Source: an uncultured Bacteroidota bacterium (GTDB taxonomy: Bacteria > Bacteroidota > Bacteroidia > Bacteroidales > SZUA-534). Taken from it: 6,067 nt of DNA. Numbering within the stretch: position 1 is the stretch's first letter; each line of letters starts with the position of its first letter. Positions 1-3,711 of the stretch are shown here, one piece after another. The translations under genes and the position numbers were made by a program. The notes below the pieces were generated by a model, which did not search any database, was not told the origin of the DNA, and saw nothing but the letters and a program-made list of their open reading frames with translations. The stretch covers positions 1 to 6,067 of the forward strand of contig CALCFP010000319.1 in assembly GCA_937900725.1 (NCBI GenBank), read 5' to 3'.

Positions 1-848
1 ACAAGAGCGTGAATCCTGATGAGGTTGTCGCTATCGGTGCATCCATCCAGGGTGGTGTGCTCGCGGGAGATGTAAAGGATGTCCTCCTCCTCGACGTAAC
101 ACCTCTTTCTCTCGGTATCGAGACCCTCGGCGGTGTGATGACCAAGCTCATCGAGTCCAACACCACCATCCCTGTACACAAGGATCAGGTGTTCTCTACC
201 GCTGCTGACAATCAGCCTTCTGTAGAGATCAGAGTCCTCCAGGGTGAACGCCCTATGGCCAAGGACAACAAGCAGATCGGCGTGTTCCATCTCGATGGCA
301 TCGCTCCTGCACCAAGAGGAATACCTCAGATCGAAGTAAGCTTCGATATCGATACCAACGGTATTCTTTCAGTATCCGCAAAGGACAAGGCTACTGGCAA
401 GGAACAGAAAATCCGCATCGAGGCATCATCTGGCCTATCTGACGATGAAATCAAGCGTATGAAGGCCGAGGCTGAAGCTAACGCCGACGCCGACAAGAAG
501 GAGAAGGAACGCATCGACAAGATTAACCAGGCAGACTCTATGATATTCCAGACAGAGAAGAACCTGAAGGAATACGGCGACAAACTTCCTGCCGACAAGA
601 AGGCTACCATAGAGAGCGCCCTGAACAAGCTGAAAGATGCTCACAAGGCTCAAGACATTGCCGCAATTGACGCCGCAATGAACGAGGTGAACAACGCATT
701 CCAGGCCGCAAGCCAAGACATGTACAACGCACAGGCTCAAGCCCAGCAGGCTCAGCAGAACGCAGGCCAACAGCAACAGGCTAACAACGGCGGCGCTAAA
801 AACGGCGGCGACGAAGTGACTGACGTTGACTTTGAGGAGGTAAAATAA
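1..848 (+). CDS. dnaK: Molecular chaperone DnaK (Hsp70), C-terminal part; 5' end outside window
   Basis: This is the cytosolic Hsp70 chaperone, which binds exposed hydrophobic peptide segments in an ATP-dependent cycle with DnaJ and GrpE. The first complete codon is at base 3 and about 281 residues are visible, against roughly 640 for a full DnaK; most of the ATPase domain lies upstream. The visible part begins at the end of the ATPase domain (NPDEVVAIGASIQGG), passes the conserved interdomain linker (DVLLLDVTPLSLGIETLGG) and the beta-sandwich substrate domain (NTTIP, QVFSTAADNQPSVEI, LQGER, APRGIPQIEV, SVSAKDKATGKEQKI), and then the helical lid (SSGLSDDEIKRM, then GDKLPADKK). It ends in a Gln/Ala/Asn-rich disordered tail and the typical acidic terminus DVDFEEVK before TAA. 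The reading frame is intact and the sequence is of Bacteroidota type. The GC-richer, regular codon use contrasts with the AT-rich DNA further right. Identification is essentially certain. Confidence 0.98.
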   Translation, partial: KSVNPDEVVAIGASIQGGVLAGDVKDVLLLDVTPLSLGIETLGGVMTKLIESNTTIPVHKDQVFSTAADNQPSVEIRVLQGERPMAKDNKQIGVFHLDGIAPAPRGIPQIEVSFDIDTNGILSVSAKDKATGKEQKIRIEASSGLSDDEIKRMKAEAEANADADKKEKERIDKINQADSMIFQTEKNLKEYGDKLPADKKATIESALNKLKDAHKAQDIAAIDAAMNEVNNAFQAASQDMYNAQAQAQQAQQNAGQQQQANNGGAKNGGDEVTDVDFEEVK

Positions 849-851
849 GAC

Positions 852-871
852 TGATAAACAACAGTTTATCA
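852..871 (+). other. Stem-loop just after the dnaK stop codon
   Basis: TGATAAAC and GTTTATCA form a perfect 8-bp stem around a 4-base loop, starting 4 bases after the TAA. No T-run follows, so it is probably not a terminator itself. It may protect the 3' end of the dnaK mRNA. The role is inferred; only the pairing is seen. Confidence 0.5.
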
Positions 872-880
872 AGCATAGAC

Positions 881-916
881 AAAAAGGTGCAATCCAATGG
901 GTTGCACTTTTTTTTT
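881..916 (+). terminator. Rho-independent terminator of dnaK, probably bidirectional
   Basis: GTGCAATCC (887-895) pairs with GGGTTGCAC (899-907) through 9 bp, including one G-T wobble, with the 3-base loop AAT. Nine T residues follow at 908-916. Five A residues at 881-885 give a T-run on the other strand, so the same hairpin can also end transcription of the convergent minus-strand gene that stops at 947. Confidence 0.93.
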
Positions 917-946
917 GCTACAAAGCAATTTACAGAACTCCCATTT

Positions 947-1519
947 CTAGGGACATACTAAGGCAACTTGAGGGCAACACAGGCTGCGCCAACCAACACA
1001 CGCCCCCGACACTGCTTGCCGTGCGGAAGCATTGGGCTTTGCTTTGACACATGGCGGCAGGGACGGACCTGCATTGGCAACATAACGTGATGAACTGGAC
1101 TTGCTGACAGTGCGGGAACTGAAACGCAAGGGCTTGCCGATGTGGCGGAACTTGACGGCATATTTCTCAATTCTTTCCGCTCCTACCCTTTGCCGCCTGT
1201 CTTTCTGCTTCTGGAACATGGCGATATAATAGGCTCGGGCTGCCCCTCGGGCGGTCTTGTAGCCATACTTGCGGGCACGCTTGCGCCAACGGCTGGCCAT
1301 AGACGCATTCTTCATATCGCGCGCCACTCGCGCATTCGCCCTGGCGAAAAGATTCCAGTTCCTGCATTGCGACATAGTACGCGGCTGTACGGCTGGCGCA
1401 TAAGCAATGGTGTACAGCCTGCCGAAACGCACGGTTATACGGCATCGGCTCCGCTTTTTATTGCGGAACAGCCTGCGGGCCTGCGCCACTGTGGCATTAT
1501 CGTTGAGAATGATTTCCAT
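947..1519 (-). CDS. Hypothetical basic protein, 190 aa, related to the 99-aa protein at 2000-2299
   Basis: I do not recognise a function. The protein starts MEIILNDNATVAQARRLF and is very rich in Arg, Lys and Ala, which suggests nucleic-acid binding or association with a charged partner. Residues 26-40 look like beta strands (CRITVRFGRLYTIAY), and residues 46-110 look helical. The section T48-W78 aligns without gaps to T46-W76 of the downstream 99-aa protein, with T, Q, F-A, A, V, N and W in register, and both then have T-x-R-G (T89/T88). Residues ~112-190 have no counterpart there and look low in structure (SSRTVSKSSSSRYV). The start is the ATG whose complement lies at 1517-1519; no Shine-Dalgarno is seen, as is usual in Bacteroidota. 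The gene is convergent with dnaK. I preferred it over the open plus-strand frame at 1142-1540 because of the shared pattern with the 99-aa protein. Confidence 0.7.
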   Translation of the reverse strand: MEIILNDNATVAQARRLFRNKKRSRCRITVRFGRLYTIAYAPAVQPRTMSQCRNWNLFARANARVARDMKNASMASRWRKRARKYGYKTARGAARAYYIAMFQKQKDRRQRVGAERIEKYAVKFRHIGKPLRFSSRTVSKSSSSRYVANAGPSLPPCVKAKPNASARQAVSGACVGWRSLCCPQVALVCP

Positions 1520-1828
1520 AAGGTGAATGCTGTTAATTAATTCTATACTTTATTGTGTCTGGCAAAAATGGCTGAAGGTGTGTTCTATAAATTCACCGTT
1601 TGAAATATAAATATTACAAAAATGGGCTATATGAACTTTCCGGCGCTTTTTGTTTTTTGTCGGTATCTTTATGGGTGTCAGTCGTCAACAGTGCCCGCAC
1701 TGTATCCTCCTCCCGTCCATAAATCCACTCGATAAAAATTCAAAAATCTCTCGAAATCAATTTATAGAACCCACCTGAAAGTAATGTCTGGTTCACATCA
1801 TATTTAAATCTTTATTCGGTTTTAGGCA
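1520..1828. other. Intergenic stretch, no supported gene
   Basis: This AT-rich spacer lies upstream of the 190-aa minus-strand gene and should hold its promoter. The nearest thing to a Bacteroidota -7 element on the minus strand is CATTTTTG (complement at 1563-1570), which departs from TAnnTTTG at its first base and has no clear upstream TTTG. Two plus-strand frames of about 35 codons (from ~1631 and 1671) have neither a convincing promoter nor a recognisable product. I see no RNA gene. Confidence 0.5.
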
Positions 1829-1917
1829 TTTGAGACGCGATACACGATTGAGACGTTGTTCATTTTGAGACGTTGCGCATATTTGAGATGTTGCGCATAT
1901 TTGAGACGCGGTGCACC
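1829..1917 (+). repeat. Tandem array of five ~18-bp units beginning TTTGAGA
   Basis: Units begin at 1829, 1847, 1864, 1882 and 1900 (spacings 18, 17, 18, 18). Each starts TTTGAGA (ATTGAGA in the second) and continues C/T-G, then TTG or CGR. The third and fourth are nearly identical: TTTGAGACGTTGCGCATA and TTTGAGATGTTGCGCATA. There are no unique spacers, so this is a tandem repeat and not a CRISPR array. The last unit runs into the palindrome at 1903-1924. Confidence 0.8.
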
Positions 1918-1924
1918 ACGTCTC
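1903..1924. repeat. 22-bp imperfect palindrome ending the tandem array
   Basis: GAGACG at the left pairs with CGTCTC at the right, and the centre is the perfect palindrome GGTGCACC. Only one position pair (C1909/A1918) fails. It overlaps the fifth tandem unit and is followed by TACAACAA. A mutated version lies at 2624-2645. Confidence 0.75.
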
Positions 1925-1940
1925 TACAACAACGAAACCA

Positions 1941-1973
1941 AAAACAAAAAGGTTCCAGAATGACTGGAACCTT
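1941..1973 (-). terminator. Rho-independent terminator of the 99-aa minus-strand gene
   Basis: AAGGTTCCAG (1949-1958) and CTGGAACCTT (1964-1973) form a perfect 10-bp stem with a 5-base loop. On the minus strand the stem is followed by TTTTTGTTTTTGG (complement of 1938-1950 or so). It begins 27 bases past the end of the 99-aa gene and separates that gene from the next minus-strand gene, so the two are transcribed independently. Confidence 0.9.
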
Positions 1974-1999
1974 AAAGAACACCTCGGTACGCTTGCAAA

Positions 2000-2299
2000 T
2001 CAGAGCGAAAGCATATGGAACACATAGCCCCGCAACGTTGCGAACTTATGCTGGCTTTCGAACTTCGCCTGCCACTCGGCGCGCGTGGTCTCATTGGACA
2101 ACTGCTCTTTCACTTGAGCACACAACTCGGCGAAACGCTGCCTGGCAGCCCGCTGCTGTTCGGTGTCGCCACCATCGTACTGGTTGTAACACTTGGTAAA
2201 ATGTGCTTTACCATTCTTAACTGAGAAGTAAGAGGTGTCGCTCTTACTCACCTTGCCCCTGATGCTTTTTACTGGGGTCTCAAATTCAATCTTAGCCAT
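2000..2299 (-). CDS. Hypothetical protein, 99 aa, of a Bacteroidales small-protein type
   Basis: The function is unknown. The protein begins MAKIEFETPVKSIRGKVSK, has a strand-like section with SYFSVKNGKAHFTKCY (residues 23-38), and then a helical half: TEQQRAARQRFAELCAQV (46-63), N69, W76 and T88-L-R90-G91 near the C-terminus. The layout, an N-terminal I-x-G / NGK region followed by T-x-x-Q...R-x-x-FA, is one I associate with short uncharacterised Bacteroidales proteins, of which DUF6266 is a comparable example; membership is not shown. The helical half matches the 190-aa protein encoded to the left. The gene has its own promoter element and its own terminator, so it is a complete single-gene unit. 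The start codon is ATG with no Shine-Dalgarno. Blocks of related repeats lie on both sides (1829-1932 and 2587-2653). No membrane segment or signal peptide is seen. Confidence 0.85.
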   Translation of the reverse strand: MAKIEFETPVKSIRGKVSKSDTSYFSVKNGKAHFTKCYNQYDGGDTEQQRAARQRFAELCAQVKEQLSNETTRAEWQAKFESQHKFATLRGYVFHMLSL

Positions 2300-2328
2300 A
2301 ACGAAAAAGATTTAGGTTAATAAATAAC

Positions 2329-2346
2329 CTTCGGGACTAACCGAAG
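2329..2346 (-). other. Stem-loop near the predicted 5' end of the 99-aa gene mRNA
   Basis: CTTCGG (2329-2334) and CCGAAG (2341-2346) pair perfectly around a 6-base loop. If transcription begins a few bases after the -7 element at 2353-2360, this hairpin is at or very near the 5' end of the mRNA. It could stabilise the transcript. Confidence 0.5.
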
Positions 2347-2352
2347 ACTTGG

Positions 2353-2360
2353 CAAATTTA
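2353..2360 (-). promoter_or_regulatory. Bacteroidota -7 promoter element (TAAATTTG) for the 99-aa gene
   Basis: The minus strand reads TAAATTTG, an exact match to TAnnTTTG, placed 54 bases before the start codon. A matching -33 TTTG is not seen at the usual distance, so this is a half-supported promoter. Confidence 0.55.
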
Positions 2361-2586
2361 CAATGCGAGAATGGGCGGGTTTGAGTTGGTATCAGATAAT
2401 GCACTTTAATATGCAATAATTGGGTTTTATGTTGGTTTATGTCGGTTCGTTTCGGGAAATGACGGATTGTATAAGACGTTGGACGTTAGACAGAAGACGA
2501 AAGACAATTGGGAAATTACAAATTAGAAATTTCCATTAGAAATTAAAGGCATAAAACATAAGACGTTGGATAAACAAAATGGGTAT
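2361..2586. repeat. AT-rich intergenic stretch with short direct repeats, no gene
   Basis: No coding frame is supported here. Short repeats are visible: TTTATGTTGG at 2426-2435 is followed directly by TTTATGTCGG at 2436-2445, and the 13-mer ATAAGACGTTGGA occurs at both 2471-2483 and 2558-2570. The octamer AGACGTTG inside that 13-mer also occurs at 1851-1858 and 1868-1875 in the tandem array, so these may be scattered remains of one repeat family. Confidence 0.55.
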
Positions 2587-2653
2587 TTTGAGATGTTGCG
2601 CGCGTTTGGGACGGACATTACACGAGATGCGATACATCACGTTTCTACATCAA
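2587..2653 (+). repeat. Second, decayed copy of the TTTGAGA-array and palindrome block
   Basis: TTTGAGATGTTGCGC at 2587-2601 is identical to 1882-1896. TTTGGGA follows 18 bases later at 2605. The 22 bases at 2624-2645 match the palindrome at 1903-1924 at 17 of 22 positions, and the trailing TACATCAA matches TACAACAA at 7 of 8. Orientation is the same as in the left copy, with the 99-aa gene between them. Confidence 0.7.
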
Positions 2654-2678
2654 TTTATTATTGATAATAATATTAACA

Positions 2679-2694
2679 CAAACGTTTGCAAACG
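2679..2694. promoter_or_regulatory. Overlapping palindromes resembling a LacI-family operator
   Basis: CAAACGTTTG (2679-2688) and CGTTTGCAAACG (2683-2694) are both perfect palindromes and overlap. The section CAAACGTTTGC resembles the core of LacI/PurR-family operators. No regulator gene is visible, and the nearest gene start on the plus strand is about 280 bases away, so the role is speculative. Confidence 0.3.
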
Positions 2695-2870
2695 GGTTCA
2701 TAACGATATGGAGACTATGCGTGCAAAATATTATCAACCAATATATTGCCACAGAAATTATACCACAAAACTATTTGACCGACAATTATTTAGGGATTCA
2801 AGCAACTATTTAAGTACCTGAATATCAATATTGTTAATAACTGTTTAATATATAATAGCAGGTTGTTTAA
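2695..2870. other. AT-rich intergenic stretch, no supported gene
   Basis: A plus-strand open frame (2579-2821) crosses this stretch, but it begins inside the repeat block, has no start signal and gives no recognisable protein. I see no RNA gene; only short AT-rich self-complementary sections such as CAATATTG are present. Confidence 0.5.
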
Positions 2871-2898
2871 TTTGCATTACGACATAGCCGTATCTTTG
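2871..2898 (+). promoter_or_regulatory. Bacteroidota-type promoter for the leader peptide and HTH gene
   Basis: TATCTTTG at 2891-2898 matches TAnnTTTG exactly and is preceded by TTTG at 2871-2874, with a 16-base gap, slightly shorter than usual for the -33 element. The expected start near 2904 gives an untranslated leader of about 125 bases before the HTH start codon. That leader holds the direct repeat TAGGACT/TAGGAC (2919-2931) and a short open frame. Confidence 0.75.
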
Positions 2899-2976
2899 CT
2901 GTACAAACAAGTGATTACTAGGACTTAGGACCATTTTTCACTTAATGACAAACAAACACATTAAATCATTTTTATT

Positions 2977-3027
2977 ATGGAATTAATGTTAAATAATACT
3001 AACCTTTTAAAAGCAGAAAGGAGGTAA
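2977..3027 (+). CDS. Possible 16-codon leader peptide coupled to the HTH gene
   Basis: The frame reads MELMLNNTNLLKAERR and stops with TAA at 3025-3027, two bases before the ATG of the HTH gene. Its last two sense codons, AGG AGG (Arg-Arg), are themselves the core of the Shine-Dalgarno of the next gene. A ribosome finishing this peptide would therefore cover the ribosome binding site, so translation of the two frames would be coupled, or the binding site masked. There is no Shine-Dalgarno ahead of the leader itself, as is normal for Bacteroidota. The frame is short enough to arise by chance; the evidence is its position between promoter and gene and its exact abutment. Confidence 0.45.
   Translation: MELMLNNTNLLKAERR
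3018..3025 (+). promoter_or_regulatory. Perfect Shine-Dalgarno AAGGAGGT for the HTH gene
   Basis: AAGGAGGT ends 4 bases before the ATG at 3030. Strong Shine-Dalgarno sequences are uncommon in Bacteroidota, where most genes start without one, and no other gene whose start is visible in this window has one. It supports the chosen start. Confidence 0.8.
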
Positions 3028-3029
3028 AT

Positions 3030-3284
3030 ATGAGACAAGAGAACAGGCACCCAGCAATGGCAATGCAACTTGCACTACAAGTCAAAAGCCGATACAAGTC
3101 GGAAATTGCGAGAGATTTCGGGATGTCGCTCCAGACCTTGCGGAAATGGCTGAAGCCATACGCCAAGGAGCTTGAGAAGTACGGAGTGACAAAAACGACT
3201 AAGCTTTTGCCACCAGTAGCAGTTAAGCTTGTATATAAGCTGATGGGCTATGACTTGTATGACGACTCGGACAAGATTGAGTAG
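3030..3284 (+). CDS. Small helix-turn-helix DNA-binding protein, 84 aa
   Basis: This is a likely DNA-binding protein. Residues 22-41 (YKSEIARDFGMSLQTLRKWL) form a typical helix-turn-helix: the first helix with S24-E25-I26-A27, the turn at G31, and the recognition helix S33-L34-Q35-T36-L37-R38-K39-W40-L41. The rest continues YAKELEKYGVTKTTKLLPPVAVKLVYKLMGY, a second helical section ending in an acidic tail. The pattern resembles the transposase-like HTH of short Bacteroidales proteins, but no transposase catalytic domain follows, so it is either a free-standing regulator or an accessory protein of a mobile element. The start is set by the perfect Shine-Dalgarno at 3018-3025. It has its own promoter and terminator and is therefore a monocistronic unit, apart from the short leader frame. 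What it regulates is not visible. Confidence 0.85.
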   Translation: MRQENRHPAMAMQLALQVKSRYKSEIARDFGMSLQTLRKWLKPYAKELEKYGVTKTTKLLPPVAVKLVYKLMGYDLYDDSDKIE

Positions 3285-3392
3285 CAACAAGGCTCCTACA
3301 CACCGAGAGAATACCGTGAGATACATTGTTACCATATTATAATTCAGAAACAAATATAAAATTGGATTTCGATTTTCTCACGATATATGTCA

Positions 3393-3427
3393 GCCGTTGA
3401 CCGTTTAAGGTTAACGGCCTTTTTTTT
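3393..3427 (+). terminator. Rho-independent terminator of the HTH gene
   Basis: GCCGTTGACC (3393-3402) pairs with GGTTAACGGC (3409-3418) through 10 bp, with one G-T wobble and a 6-base loop. Eight T residues follow at 3420-3427. It lies 109 bases after the HTH stop codon and cuts that gene off from the helicase gene downstream. Confidence 0.93.
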
Positions 3428-3687
3428 GCTCCACGAGACCGCCCTACCCTGCCCTAACCCACACAAATGCGCCTAATGTCACGGCAAGGGGCTCACGAGA
3501 ATACGACATTATGCATAACGCAATGCATAGCAGGAGTTTACAAAGGATTTTATGTTTCAAGAGGGATGATGGGCGAGATTGATGCGATGTGCAGTTTCAG
3601 CAAATTGCCTGTTGACAATGCGTGAACCTTTGGCGCAACGTTACTTACACTATAAAAAACTCATTTTTATTGTATGTGGTTTATTGT
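3428..3687. other. Intergenic stretch upstream of the PLD-helicase gene, no supported gene
   Basis: No coding frame is supported on either strand. One small inverted repeat is present: TATGCAT (3510-3516) and ATGCATA (3523-3529) with a 6-base loop, the left arm lying inside the 10-bp palindrome TTATGCATAA (3509-3518). No T-run follows. It could be a regulatory site for the gene starting at 3712 or mere chance. Confidence 0.4.
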
Positions 3688-3695
3688 TACTTTTG
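3688..3695 (+). promoter_or_regulatory. Bacteroidota -7 promoter element (TACTTTTG) for the PLD-helicase gene
   Basis: TACTTTTG matches TAnnTTTG exactly and ends 16 bases before the ATG at 3712. Transcription would begin about 3701, leaving an untranslated leader of only ~10 bases. The -33 position holds only T-rich DNA (3664-3668), without a clear TTTG. Confidence 0.5.
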
Positions 3696-3711
3696 GTGAA
3701 AACAATATTGT

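Noticed and set aside
435..872. Minus-strand open frame opposite dnaK (145 codons), and a second at 326-628
   Set aside because: Both lie on the complement of the clear DnaK coding sequence and encode Leu/Val- or Ser-rich proteins typical of antisense frames.
1142..1540. Plus-strand open frame of 132 codons
   Set aside because: It overlaps the 190-aa minus-strand gene, has no promoter or ribosome-site support, and shows no recognisable pattern, while the minus-strand product matches the 99-aa protein.
1671..1778. 35-codon frame beginning MGVSRQQCPHC, with a CPHC pair of cysteines
   Set aside because: It is too short, has a second cysteine pair neither repeated nor spaced for a zinc site, and TATCTTTA lies directly against its ATG, leaving no room for a promoter.
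1829..1917. CRISPR-like array
   Set aside because: The ~18-bp units are adjacent, with no unique spacers of regular length, and no cas gene is present.
1873..2224. Plus-strand frames at 1873-2199 and 2015-2224
   Set aside because: They cross the tandem repeats and the minus-strand terminator or lie antisense to the 99-aa gene.
2579..2821. Plus-strand open frame of 80 codons
   Set aside because: It starts inside the decayed repeat block, has no start signal and gives no recognisable protein.
3030..3284. Transposase fragment or insertion sequence at the HTH gene
   Set aside because: The HTH resembles those of transposases, but no catalytic domain, terminal inverted repeats or target duplication is seen, and the gene has intact promoter, ribosome site and terminator.
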